Program-made: the position numbers and the translations under genes
NCBI GenBank assembly: GCA_030533445.1
Contig: CM060076.1
Coordinates: 23,174,603 to 23,238,602 of the forward strand
DNA length: 64,000 nucleotides
Reading direction: 5' to 3'
Source of the DNA: Cyprinodon diabolis
Taxonomy: Eukaryota > Chordata > Actinopteri > Cyprinodontiformes > Cyprinodontidae
Notes under the pieces: model-generated
What the model saw: only the letters and a program-made list of their open reading frames with translations
Databases searched by the model: none
Told to the model about the DNA's origin: nothing
Part shown: piece after piece, positions 1-12,049 of the stretch
Layout of the letters: each line of letters opens with the position of its first letter
How positions within the stretch are numbered: position 1 is the stretch's first letter

Positions 1-1832
1 TAAGAGTATCTAGATTTTAAAGTTGCACATCTATTACTGTGTCACGTAGCATCTACAACCTCTGCTTTGCTAGTGTAGTTACATGTTTATACATGAGACT
101 GCATGGCAGCTTTGCTAAAGTGAAAATCTTCAATAAAGAAGCAAATCGTTAAATGGAGGTATCTAAATTTAAACAGCAGATTACACATCTAATGCAAAAA
201 ACAAGACAAAAAAACAGATATGGATGCAACAGATGCATGACAACCAGAAGAGATATTATGGTTTATTTATATTTTTCATACTTTTCTAGATTTCCTTTGC
301 AGCTAGTTTCATACAATTATGGATGTTTGAGTGCAAAAAAAAATCTCTTTTGAAAATGAATGTAAGTAAATCAACACTGAAAATAGGCACAAACAGCCTT
401 AGCAGAAGTGAAAGAAGTTAGTCTGTATGTAAAATTGGCGGATGCACATGTTTTTTGTGAAAACCACCTCATGTTTCCTTCTGATTTAACTTCAGGTGGT
501 ACACCACCCTTTTACGCCGCCTCTCAAAAATCACAAATGGACTTATAGTAGAAACTATGTGTCTGCACCTTTTCTGTTCAAGGTTACCCGAAACCATGAG
601 CTGGGTGTTTTCCATTAAAAAGCTGGCTCAGGAAATGAAAACCAAAACTACACTGGATGATTTGACTACCTCCTGATGAGAAAGCAAAATTACAGAAGCA
701 GTAAGTCTAAAAAAAATCCTGGAGGACAAAGTATTTGTTTGCCTTCCTGGTGTGTATTATCAATTGTTTTGGGAACTGTAGGGCTTCTTTGCATTCCCAG
801 AACAGTTACTCACGTCATTAAGAGGTCTAGGAATGCCTTTCCCTATTCATTTCACATTTCTTCTGCTTTACTCCCAAATCTTTTCTGATCTTGTCATTTT
901 ACGTCCCATCATCTTCTGGCTATGAGGCCAAACGTGGCGATAAAAGCATGCGTTTCTCTCTCTGTACGCCCCTCTCCGTTTGCTTTTAAATCAATTTCAT
1001 GCAAAACACTTTAAGCAAAGCGAACAAAAGCATGTGGTCCTTGTTAAGAAATGTGACGTTTTTACTTATGAGTCTGTCTGGAAAAAAAAAGGCACAGGAG
1101 GAAACAGCCAGAGATTTGTAGTGGGACTTCATTCCGGAGAGGATTCATGTCGGAAAAAATGATTTAAGAGAAGGAATCTAAAGAGAGAAGCTGGACGAGG
1201 CATTTTATTTTGGCTTCAGCTTTACTATACAAGGACAAATGCATAATAGGAAAGCCCCATTTTTTTTCAGGAGCAAAAGCAAAGCACAAAGAGGACAATA
1301 AAATGACTTGTGAGAGGAGCCTCTGTATATCCAGCCAGCTGCTACAGAGAAACATCATCCATCAACCAGCAGGAAGCTAAATTGCATGGATATATAGACC
1401 ATCTCTGTGAAGCACATATGTGGAGCTGGAGAGTGTAAAAAAAAAAAAATCTCATAAAACCCGTTGTTTATTTAATAAATTACCTTGAGGCCGACAGGAG
1501 TTCCAAAAGAAGTTATATTTGGGTTTTTAAAAATATGAGCAGATGTGTTATCAGAGGCTGTGTTGTAAAAATATATGAATCAAAGAGTGGGCAGAAAGTC
1601 AGCTCTGCTCCTTAGAGACATAATGGCTGAAACCAAGAAACATCTCCCCAAATCTGACCAGGGTGATAATAAACATGAAAGGACAATGGTCCCAGGGGTG
1701 CCAGATCAGACTGTGGAGGGAAAATCAACCACATGACAGCATAGGATTTCTTCACTAAGACTTAGAAAATTTACATGAAGATGATAACGGAGAGCACAGT
1801 AAGTTAGTGTGTGTTCAGACAGTCAGATCCTT

Positions 1833-1935
1833 GCAGAAGTATTCATACCCTCACAGAGCTGGACGGGGTCCAAAAAATGTCCCAAGCATTTTTGGTTGTT
1901 GCAAACCACAATGAAAATATTCTATGCAGGGAACT
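1833..1935. repeat. Probable degenerate Tc1-like terminal-repeat fragment
   Basis: The stretch 'gcagaagtattcataccc' followed by a 'ttgcaaaccacaatgaaaat' tract resembles inverted-repeat ends of old fish Tc1-like elements. No partner repeat or transposase was found next to it, so the call rests on recognition of the motif alone. Confidence 0.3.
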
Positions 1936-2841
1936 ATTTGGCAAAAGAAAAAAGGCAACTTAGATATTAAATATATGATTATGTCATCTGATTTTTTTTT
2001 TAATTTCAAAACCATATTGAAAAAAATTCTTAATAAATTGGATAATTAACTATAAATGCAATTCTGATTACATTATACCAGCTTTGGGGTAGCTCACAAA
2101 TGGATTTTGGCCCATTGGGCATATGTATGCCCAGAATGCTCCAGGCCTGTACCAACACGATTTAACCGCAAGACTTTCAGATGATGCGCTAACAAGTGAT
2201 GCATGGTTTGCAAACTTTGACCATATCATAATCTAAAGGGTTTACCACTTTGATGCCTAAAGTTTGGGTTGTGACCTCACTTTATACTAAAGTCCTTAAA
2301 GATATAAGAGCATCATTTAAAAATAGACAAACCAACTGCTTTGGTTGTTGACGTGGATTATGGATTTTGTAGAAACGTTTTTTTTTTATTCAACTAATAG
2401 TTTGAGCCATGAGTCATTTCTGGTACCACTTTGTGAGTCAGAAGCTGAAAAGTTTGGGAAGCTCCCGTTTACCATACATTTTTATTCAGCTCCGTTTGCA
2501 ATCCAGTGCAACTGACTGTACAGGATGACAACAAAGAGCAGCCCAAAACAAACAGGTATTGCATGGAAAATGATAATAGGAGAATCAGCAAAGAACAAAA
2601 GTTGACCTTCAAGCAAAAAAACAAACAAACCAATATCTAATATTAGGCTTAGAGCACAGTCCCTTCAGTGGGACAGTGATACCAGCATCAGCTGTGTGAT
2701 GACAATTCTCTACAGTAGCAGGGAAGCTGGTCAGAGTGGATGGAGATCCAGAATATAAGACTGGGAAAGAAGCCCACCTTTCAGTTAAGAATTTGGGTTA
2801 TGGCTTGTCCTCCATTCTGTGCTGGAAATATACACTGGTCA

Positions 2842-2943
2842 GTTTGAGTCTTATATGGACAAGGCCTTGTATTGCTTGGAAACATCGGTTACCATTTGCA
2901 TGTTTCCAAGCAATACAAGGCCTTGTCCATATAAGACTCAAAC
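2842..2943. repeat. Perfect 44-base hairpin (foldback)
   Basis: The arms at 2842-2885 and 2900-2943 are exact reverse complements over 44 bases, around a 14-base loop (2886-2899). The right arm continues into a dispersed repeat, part of which recurs diverged near 16335, so the left arm is the added inverted copy. No transposase or target duplication is visible. A template-switch inversion or a foldback element end are both possible. Confidence 0.95.
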
Positions 2944-3060
2944 TCACTGCGGAACAAGACATTTGAACTGAGAAAGCTTCCTGGAGAGGTGGCGAAACGT
3001 CTTCAAATCTTGAAAACCAAGTCCAGTGGATATTTTTTGAATTTTTACGGAATGAAAAAG
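2944..3060 (+). repeat. Tail of a dispersed retroelement-like repeat
   Basis: It contains 'aaagcttcctgg' and 'cgaaacgtcttc' and then 'aagtccagtggat' with a T-rich end. The first and last blocks recur at about 16425-16475. A related 'ggctcctggaaggtgtcgaaac' block at 61694-61715 follows a GIY-YIG-type protein relic. This suggests the 3' part of a Penelope-like element. The family assignment is inference. Confidence 0.45.
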
Positions 3061-4616
3061 TGGGGATCCATCGTCTTTGAGGAGAAATGAGGGCAGAAAA
3101 AAAAATCCTGAATGATTGTGATTGGAAATAACTTAAAGGTTAATATCTGTAAAAACGACAGTAGAACTCTATTCTATAGCGAAACACAGAGCATTTCCAC
3201 ATACACAATGCAAAGGGAACTTAAAGTTGTTGGGACTGAACAGGTGTGCAGCCTTTAGAAAACCAATCAATAAGACTAACCGAAATAAAAAAAGGCTTAA
3301 ATTTGGAGCATAATTTTTTTGAGCAATTGAAGGTTATACAGTCTGAGTCCCGTTTTAAACAGATCCAGGGTGATAGGCACATCAGGGTAAGGAGAAAGGC
3401 AGGTGATTAGACATACCCATCATGCCTAGTGACTACCATATGTACCGGTGGTATTCCATCAATCGATTTATTTTGTTTCCAACTAGCATGGGCATATTCC
3501 AAGATGACAATAGCAGGATTGACTAGGCCTGAGTAATTGTCAGAGTGTTTGATCTTAAAAAAAGAATGAATGCAACACTAGATGGAAATAAATCATGTAA
3601 CATTGCAGCTTTTTCAAACACAGCAAATGCATCCTGCATCTAAAGCTGAAGGCGGTGCAAATAAATTAGAGTATGTGACCTTTTTTTGCGGAAATGTTTA
3701 AAAACAATAAAAATCGTTTCTAGATGTGCAAAACTGCTGGGACGAATAAAACTGATTCTACAAAGCTTGACACAAAGAAAGACTACAGCTTCAAGATTGT
3801 TATTTATTATAAAAAAAGAAAAAACTTTTTCCTACCACTTTACAATTATGCATCAGTCTGTTGCTCCATCATAGAAATCCTATTATGTTGTTATAACATG
3901 ACATAATGCAACTTTGAGGGGTAGGGTTGTTTCCAAAGGTGCTATAAGCATATGAATGTAAGCATCTAGATATTATCACTTCAACAGAGATTGAATTATC
4001 GGGCTACATATGCAGATTATCCACAAGTAACAAAAAAAACACTTTCTCTCATACAAGTGTGAATAGTCTGTCTTAGTTTTGCCCTTTGAGCAACGCTTCT
4101 CGCCAAGAACTTGTGGTGATAAGGAATTAGCAGGATACTATCAGCGGGTGCAGACATTCTGAGTGCCTTGATGAAGCGAGGAATTCGAAGGTGGCCGTGA
4201 AGCGTGCAGCTGAAGACATAAACCATGACGGATGAGCGGAGCGAGACCACAGCCAAGCGGATGTCTGAGCACTAATGCACTGTGAAGAAGCCCTGAAATA
4301 CAAGCCAGTTTCATGTCACAGATAAGCGCCGCTTTCTGGGATTAGTTTGGAATCATCTGTAGTAAAGCTCTCATGATATAAGGACTTTAAAACAAATCCT
4401 ACTTGTCATTGTATTGTTGAGAGGTGTAAGACTGAAGATAAGAAACAGAATAAAAGTTAAATGGGTTTGTTTAAAAAAAAAAAAAAAGAAAAATGAAAGA
4501 ATGAACACAGAGTGTTGACTTAGAAGAAGGGGTAAAATAAATACATTAGGAAAAAGGAGATTTCATAATCAGATACATGAAGAGGTTGTTTGTGGAGTTC
4601 TTCACAATAATCCTCT

Positions 4617-7600
4617 TCATCCTCTTGCCTTTTTCAACATTTTCTGTAAAAAGAAATAACATCTGTCAAAACATGGCACAGAAACAAAGCAAAAAGAAAG
4701 CGTTTTCCTCATCCTGTTAAAGCTGCATTTGAAATATAAGTATTCATGTTAAAAAAAAAATAAAATAAATAAATAAATACTTTCCACTCTTGGAAGTTTT
4801 GGTTTGATAAAATAAATCCTGAAAAAATTACCTCTACAGCATCATTTTCTCTTATCGTTTCATTTTAAAGCCTTTACTAGTAGCCATTTTACTGACCTAT
4901 TCTCAGGCATTTCTCACTTTTCCAATACAGTTATAAATAGGTGGACATTTACAACCATGTTTTTTTCTGAAAGTTTTATTCTGATTTTCTGTTCAAGGAA
5001 AATAATGAAGCTTTCCAATGTTTTTATTTGGCCACTTAATCTTACCAATATTGACTTTATTGACTGACTTGGCTTCCTTTACATGATGGTAGGGCTGAAA
5101 CAATCGGATTAATCGTGATTAATGGATTATTGAAATAATCAATGAATTTAGTAATCAATTAATGGTTAACTAGAGTGTATAGCATAAAATATGCCTTTAG
5201 CTGATAGAGCAACCCACTTAGAGCAGAAATTATACCAACAGAATAAAAAAAAAACATTTTGGATTTAAATCCAGAACTCCTCAAGTTGAAAAGTTTTAGT
5301 TTCACCTGATTTAATTTTGAAAAAGTCTTCCTTAAGGAACCTTGTGCTACCCTATTGTTAATTATTATTATTATATTTAAAATCAATTTGCAAAATAATC
5401 ATTAGTTGCAGCCCTATACGAGAGAAACATAAAAAAATGTAAGAGAGAAGCTATATATTATTGTATAAGTAGGTGGTATAGCCCTTCCAAATGCACCAGG
5501 GTATATTTTCTAGAAGGTGATAATTCTGGACCCTTTTCATTTCAGGATGTGGTTTAAAATTGTGTCAAAATTATCAGAACTTACAAGCTGTACTAGAGCT
5601 CTGAGATCTATTAAGTGGATGAAACTGGACGCTCTCAGATCCTGATTTAAAGGCAATCTGCAGAACAGTCTACAGGGCTTCAATCAGTGTATGCAACAAT
5701 GATTTACAGTAAAAACAAGAAAAATAAAAGGACCCTTTCAATCATTGCTATCATCATCTTACTAATTACTAGAAAATCATAATACCAGAAAATCTGCAAA
5801 AAGTCTCAAAGAAATAATAAGTTCTATTTTTAGATGATAACATTAGCATTTTGTTTTGACATAGAATATGAAAATATCAGAGATGTTCATAAGTCAAATC
5901 CCAGTTACTGATTAAAATGCATCACAATATAAGCACTGACTTATAAGATATATTGATAATGAATTACTGTCTATCAAGAATCTGATCTCCATAGAGGTAA
6001 TAAGCAGCATTGCAGACACAAGAGGTAGTACAAGAAGGCTGTGTTCGAATATATGGGATGCGTCCTGCGCGGGTCAGATTCGAAGGCAGATTACGCACCG
6101 AGGTCTGGTCGGATTACAAGACTCCTCGTTATGTGGCCTACAAATGCGTCCTTCTTTTTGCACTATTCGAAGGACGAATCTGGAGTATCCTATCTATACT
6201 TGGGTATCCCAGGATTCATTGCGCGACCAAGCAAGTAGTCTGCTCTGTGATCAGAGGAAAAAGGTACTTGGTGCCGAACAGTGGTGAAAATTGGAAGTTC
6301 AGTTTAATATAATACAAGTCTGTGAATAGTTCAGTCTGAAATGAATGAAAATAGTTGTTTTAATGGTTGTTGAGTCAGATATGCTGCAGTAATGTTTGAT
6401 TTATCTAAAGTTTTTTATCTGTTACTGGGTTTGGCTGTAATTTAAGGACAGATTCTAATATATCTGCAGTGGGGGGACTATAAATCTCATAGGATTTTTA
6501 TTTTTTAATAGCTATTTTGCACAATTTGCTTAACTAAGTATTTTGTTGTTTAATATAAGAGATTTTGCAGATTAATTTTTTTATACATACACCGTTTAGA
6601 TTTACTTGTATGTTTCTACCCCTTTGATAGAATATAAAATCCCTTTATTGTCCCACAATGGGGGAATTCTGGTGTTTATAGCAGCAAAAGGTTTATAGAA
6701 AAAATAGTCACACAAATGTGGACCTCAGAAAAAGGTAAAGGAATAATATAATAATGAAGAATTAAAGGTGCTGTAGGTGATCTTGGAAAATCAGTTTCAC
6801 TAAGCTATATTTTTGAACATACACAACCATGCCTCTCCCTTCAGAGCACCCCTCGAAACCCCACCTTCAAACCACATGAACGCGCATGCTGTCTGCACCG
6901 GGTCTAGGGCAGCAGGAGCAGATCACTCCTTTGAAACAGTTTCAACGCCTACATTAACTTAACATGCCAAAATCTGCCGGCAAAACATGTTCGCTTTTAT
7001 CATCCTGGTGCCTGCAGCGCCTTCCAGCCAATGATCACATCAAATATAGCTGCCATTGTGCCAATGACGGGCGACTTATAACTCTCTGCTGAGGTCCAGT
7101 CCAGTCAGCGGCCCAGCAGTCGACCCAGCAGTCGATACCCCCAGAAAAAAAAAGTGTCCTCCTTTTCAGAAACTGAAATCCAGTCAGCCTAACAAAGATG
7201 CTTCAGCCGCGCAGCAAAACTAAACTGGTACAAGCATAAAAAATAAAGCAGCACGCGACTACTTTAGGTGTGAACGTAGCATAACAGTGGCAAGCTTCCA
7301 GCCATGGCATCCTGCAGGAGCATTGCATGGTCGATTCGTTCATTGGTCAGGATACGCACACAGGAGGGAGGGACAAGCAGACAAACACGATTGATGTGTC
7401 GGGAACCAAACGTGTACAACGGACCGTCTTTTGTGATTGGTTGAGGTTATTCATTGATTCCTCACTGTAGCGGGGACCATTTATTTTTGTTTCATTTCCA
7501 GACTTTCTATTTCCCTGCTTCCTAAACAGCTGTGGGGAGATCTTTAAAAAATGCATCAGAAAAGATCTCCTACTGCACCTATAAAAGATAAACAAAAAAT

Positions 7601-8919
7601 ACTGTATTGTAAAGTGTTTTAACAATATAAAAAAACTTACTTTACAGTAATTGATATTTGAAAAATAGCAGCAACATCAGAGATGTGCAAAATGACAGCA
7701 GCATGTTATTTAACTGACTATGGTTTCTATCATTACATTGGCTTTTATTTGTTCATGCTGCCGGTGGCTGGCACCTTTATTCCACTCTGTATTCTCATGA
7801 GGGTAGTCTTTGTTCATTGTAAAATAAAAAAATAAAATAAAAAAGGGTTAAAATTAAAAAAGAAACAGTTTGCAAAGTTCGGTATTCATTCTTTTCCTGC
7901 TTTGTGTGTCAACTGTCATGGAAGCTCTGCGAGAGAGCGTAAACCGCCGAAGGCTGGAGCTGTTTGAATCCACAGCAGAAACTCTTTCGGCCTCCTAATT
8001 TCCACATCCTTGGAAGAGGCAGGCCATAAATTCAAACACAGCTGAAGACTACCTTCATTTCTTTTTGTTTTACACTTGTGTAAACAAAATGACAAATAAA
8101 ATCTGTCTAAGTCTATTCCAGGCAACAGTAATGCAGTAAAGGAGTCAAGGTATATTGATTATGCCCTGTAGCAAACAGGTACAGACTTGAGAGAATCTCT
8201 GAATTCCTGTTTAAAAATGTTTTTAAAGTAATTTTTTTATGCTTAAGCTTTTTATAAAATTATTTTGGGAGCTCTTAAGGACAAATTTTAAAACCAATAA
8301 CAAAAAAAAAAAAAAAAAAAGATCATGAAGCAAATCACTGTTAAGTAAACCTATGGAATATTCCTTTATGAACTGTTATTTCTCCCATTCATTAAATGCA
8401 TCCATAAGATAAGACAATCCTGATTAAGTGACGGTTTTTAACTCATTTGACTTAACTTGGGCTGGATTATTTGTCTTTGCATTCTTTACAGTGGAAAACG
8501 AAACAAGAATCCTGAAAAACCTCCCAATACTTAACATTATGATGGCCATAATTATTATTAACTCAGCTAGTCCATGTCACTGTGGTTTAAATAAGTCAAA
8601 TAAATGAGCTAACCTTGGAAACTGCTCTGACATGATGAGCTCCGATTGTTGCAGATTTCTCCTCAAACGCTTTGGCTTTCGCCTCTTCAGAAAGACCTTT
8701 CAGGAACATTACTATCAGCAGTTCAATCTAAGTGGAGACGAGAAACAGATGAACTACTAATTACAGAAAGACTTAGCAGCTAACTAGCATAAGCCAAGTA
8801 ACATAATGAGGGATCAAAGTGTGAGCGCCTACCATCGCCTCTGAACCCGTTGCGATGTTTACATTTCCCTTAGCTTTCGCCCTTACGGTCCTCTTCAGCT
8901 TCGGCGGCTTTTTCAACAT
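4617..8919 (-). CDS. cenpw: Centromere protein W (histone-fold kinetochore subunit), three coding exons
   Basis: Coding exons are 8833-8919, 8614-8727 and 4617-4643, joined in phase 0 by GT-AG introns of 105 and about 3970 bases, and give 75 residues. The first exon is basic (MLKKPPKLKR and on). The second forms the histone-fold helix and turn (IELLIVMFLKGLSEEAKAKA, then AHHVRAVSK). The last adds KMLKKARG and a stop, which matches the usual ending of the family. CENP-W pairs with CENP-T through the histone fold, binds centromeric DNA as part of the CCAN, and is needed for kinetochore assembly. Human CENP-W has 88 residues, so this fish form is slightly shorter at the N-terminus. It lies head to head with hddc2. 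The 27-base terminal coding exon is isolated by a long repeat-laden intron and was missed by any simple open-frame view. Identity is by family memory and is strong for exon 2 and the C-terminus. Confidence 0.85.
5090..5416. mobile_element. Non-autonomous hAT-like element in cenpw intron 2
   Basis: It starts TAGGGCTGAAACAATCG and ends TTAGTTGCAGCCCTA, forming short imperfect inverted termini, and is 327 bases long with no coding capacity. Its internal sequence (for example 'ttttagtttcacctg') is shared with the copy at 11153-11492 and a truncated copy near 60790-61100. The flanking 8-mers do not match, so the target duplication has decayed or is absent. Confidence 0.75.
6625..6740. repeat. Short interspersed retroelement fragment
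   Basis: The block 'cctttattgtcccacaatgg' is a motif I recognise from abundant fish retroelement tails. No full element can be delimited. Confidence 0.35.
6766..7580. mobile_element. Non-autonomous DNA transposon with imperfect inverted ends
   Basis: The left end AGGTGCTGTAGGTGATCTT and the reverse complement of the right end (AGGTGCAGTAGGAGATCTT) agree at 17 of 19 positions. The 815-base interior is GC-richer than its surroundings and has no transposase frame. A clear target duplication was not found, so the superfamily is left open. Confidence 0.6.
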
Positions 8920-9331
8920 TTTTATAATATTTCTGTATGGAAAAAAAAAATCACAAGCACCTTTACTCTGTTATGTTTTTGTTTTTTTTCAATCTCCCGC
9001 TTATCTTACTTCCGGTTCTTCTTCTTCGTGCTTTTTATTTGCTTGTGCCTGATCGTCGTCTCGCCTCCTGCTGTTTTAAAATAGTTAGTTCGACCAAAGC
9101 GAAAACAAATGACAGCTTTACATAGTGTTTATTTTATACATTTATATATATTTGTCCTCTATATATATACAAAAAAACGGCTTACACTCACATTAAAGTA
9201 ACATATTTCAAGGCAAAGTGAGAATAAGTAAAGAAAATAGCTCCTCTCTGATTAATTCGGCTATGCTGCCACCTGGCGGCGGTCTTTACATACTTCATCA
9301 TTCTGTTTTTCAGGGAACGAAGCGAACAAAG
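8920..9331. promoter_or_regulatory. Shared promoter region between cenpw and hddc2
   Basis: About 410 bases separate the two divergent start codons. The interval carries ACTTCCGG at 9008-9015, a consensus ETS-family (GABP/ELK) site typical of housekeeping bidirectional promoters. No TATA box is placed sensibly for either gene. The two genes are probably co-expressed from one open-chromatin region; this is inference from layout. Confidence 0.6.
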
Positions 9332-12049
9332 ATGGCAGCCCCCTGTGAGAAAACACCCGGCGTGAGCAATATGCTGCAGTTTATGAAACTTATTGGACAG
9401 CTAAAAGTAAGACTCATAATTACACATGGATTGTGTTTATGGGAATTGCATATTATCTTCTATATTTATGTAATTATTTACTTCAAATCATTTCACTCCG
9501 AAAAAATATAAAATGCCTTATTAATATAAAGCATTGGTCAATGCAATGTTTTCCTTTTTCCATTTAAGTGTAAATCAGAAATGAAATGAATAGAAATCAA
9601 ATTTTATTTAACTTATTCTTTTGTGTTTTATTTGCATTAAATTCCAGGGACATGGTGCAGGATTGTAACTTTGGGCTTGCATGCAAAACATCTGTGCTGA
9701 AAATCTAACGCCTTTATACACAATTTCCACAGATAAAACCAAATGTTGGCATGCACTCTTTGGTTTCTGCTGATCTATCCCATAACATTTCAAAACTGTA
9801 CATGAAAGTTATGGGTTATGATGTGACTGGGTAGCACATCCCATGGTTATAATGTTATTAAATGTTTTTTTAAATGTGACAAATGTAAACAATATTTTTC
9901 TACAGTTTTTAGCATTTGATGAATGGTGATGTTTTCCAGAGGGTCCCACGGACTGGCTGGGTGTACAGAAATGTAAAGAACCCTGAGAGTGTATCAGACC
10001 ACATGTATAGGATGGCTTTGATGTCTCTCACCATCACTGACCCTACAGTAGACAGAGACAGGTGAGTTGTCAGTACAAAATGTACTTTAAGTATTTGAAG
10101 CCTAAATCGTATTTAAGGAGGACATTATCCCTAAAAGAATAATAATTTTTGCCCTCAGATGCATAAAACTTTCACTTGTCCATGACATGGCAGAGTGCAT
10201 CGTGGGAGATATTGCTCCTTCAGACAATGTCAGCAAAGCGGAGAAACACAGGAGGGAGGAGGTGAGGGAAATCCATATTTTTATGAGGGTAACTTTAAAA
10301 GAACAAAATTAATTTCTTTTCTCTATCTCAAACCCAGGAAGCAATGAGGCATCTGACAAGTCTGCTACCGGAAGGTCTTAAACAGGAGATCTATGCTCTG
10401 TGGGAGGTAAGCTGATTTGAATAACACCTGCAATTTTTCTGTTTCTTGATTATTTGCTTTATAACAACATTCTGATCATGTATTGGTGTTTAGTCACCCC
10501 AAAATGTTTGACATGATCAAACATATTTTAAAATAAAACCAAACCTAAGGTAATTTTTAAAAAATGATCTCAAATGTTAAGGGAAACAGTAATTCAAACC
10601 AAACTGGTCCTCTTTATTCTATGATCATTTAATATAACAGCTTTATAGTTAAGAACTTAGTGAAACAGAAATTGCATGTTAAATGTTAACAATATCTTTA
10701 AAAGTAAAGCATAATTCCCCAATGTAATTAATAAAGAAAAACATTATTGCCATGTATCAGCTTATTAAAAGCCCACTTCCAAGGCATTAGAATGCCAGTG
10801 AATTACAGGGTGAACTATAACTCGAAAAGCATGGAACGTTGATCATCAAACGATAAAGACATCAAGCTGTAACGTGTTGGTCTGTCTATAAAGTTGGCAC
10901 CGGTTCTTCATCTGAACTGTAATGATCCTTCCCAGGAAAGTCTGGCCTAACAACTTCCAGGAGGTTACTTAAAAACCAAGGCAATACCTAAAGCAGTTCA
11001 GGCCTCACTTATTTCAGTTAATGTTGTTAACTGGATAAAAAACAGCATCCATTGGGGAAAAAAAAAAAGACATAAACCAGTGGGGACTTAAAACGAGTTT
11101 AAATATTATTTAGAATGTTTACCTATTCAAACTAGGCCAGATTGGTTTAGATTAGGGCGGAAACAACTAATCAGTTTAATCGATTATTGAAAAAATCGTC
11201 AACTAATTTAGTATTGGATTAATCGTTAACTGGAGTATAGAGAGGGTAATACATGCCTTTTTTTGACAGAGGAACCCACTTAGAGCAGCCAAAATTGTAA
11301 ACAAAATATTTAAACATTTTGCATTTGGGATTAAAAGTCAATATGCTCTTTCCAGAACTTCTCAAGTGGAAAAGTTTTAGTTTCACCTGGTTTAATTTTG
11401 TGAAAAGTCTTCTTTAAGGAACCTTTGGCTATCTGATTATTAGCAAAAAAATGATCAACCGATTTGTAAAATTATCGTTAGTTGCAGCCCTAGTTTAGAT
11501 TTATGTTTTTAATATCCGAAATGTAGTCATATTATGATAACTGCTTTTTTGTATCCAAGTTATCTTTGATACAAAAAATACATCATGTCTGATGAGTGAA
11601 ACCATTTAAGTGAGACTAAATAGAAAAGAGAAATCCGTAATGAGATACACATTTTTCAGAGCATCAGAACTTTAATGTTTGTTTGAAACCAGTGTTTTAT
11701 GTGTTGGGCAGGAATATGAATCTCAGAGTAGTCCAGAAGCAAGGCTGGTCAAACAGTTTGACCTCCTAGAGATGATCATCCAGGCTCATGAGTATGAAGA
11801 GCTGGAAGGAGCGCCAGGAAGGCTGCAGGAGTTCTTCGACTCCACCACAGGTGAGCGTCCAGCCCAGGTTACCTTCTATCTTTCCAGAGTTTTACTTTTA
11901 TGGAGGAATTTGTGTTAAAGAAGCCTAATTTCAGACTCTGTTTTTACACCCTCGAAGGGCGCTTCCACCACCCAGACGTCCTCCAGGTGGTCAGCTCTCT
12001 AAATGAGCAGAGGAACGAGCAGCAAGGAGATGAAGGAATCCCAGACTGA
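9332..12049 (+). CDS. hddc2: 5'-deoxynucleotidase HDDC2 (HD-domain phosphohydrolase), six exons
   Basis: Coding exons are 9332-9406, 9940-10061, 10159-10261, 10338-10406, 11712-11850 and 11958-12049. All have GT-AG borders and matching phases, and total 600 bases or 199 residues (human HDDC2 has 204). The metal-binding HD residues are visible: His46 in SDHMYRM, His74-Asp75 in LVHDMAE and Asp140 in KQFDLLEMI. The family removes the 5' phosphate from deoxyribonucleoside monophosphates, using divalent metal, in nucleotide salvage. The ATG sits in a good context (aaagATGG). The order of motifs and the conserved block around MAECIVGDIAPSDNVSKAEK leave little doubt. Intron 4 (10407-11711) contains a hAT-type element at 11153-11492. 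The gene diverges from cenpw and converges on tpd52l1. No damage is seen. Confidence 0.95.
11153..11492. mobile_element. Non-autonomous hAT element in hddc2 intron 4
   Basis: The element is 340 bases long, begins TAGGGCGGAAACAACTAATC and ends CGTTAGTTGCAGCCCTA. It is bounded by a perfect 8-base duplication GTTTAGAT (11145-11152 and 11493-11500), as expected for hAT transposition. It has no coding capacity and is related to the copies at 5090 and 60790. Confidence 0.9.

Larger units (their letters stand above)
1..4616. other. Gene-free flank downstream of cenpw
   Basis: I see no exon with matching splice signals or a recognisable protein here. The open frames are short, AT-rich and unlike any family I know. 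The stretch holds poly-A/T runs, a weak Tc1-type repeat relic near 1833, a perfect hairpin at 2842-2943 with its repeat tail, and the likely 3' UTR of cenpw just below 4617. Confidence 0.6.
5417..8613. other. Repeat-filled intron 2 of cenpw
   Basis: This is the rest of the long intron. It holds a GC-richer block at about 6040-6240 ('ggctgtgttcgaat', repeated 'ttcgaagg') that looks like a transposon fragment, a 'tttattgtcccacaatgg' repeat near 6640, and a DNA transposon at 6766-7580. I see no exon. Confidence 0.5.

Noticed and set aside
6010..6312. Plus-strand frame of 100 residues in cenpw intron 2
   Set aside because: The GC-richer block looks like a transposon fragment ('ttcgaagg' repeats) and the predicted protein resembles nothing.
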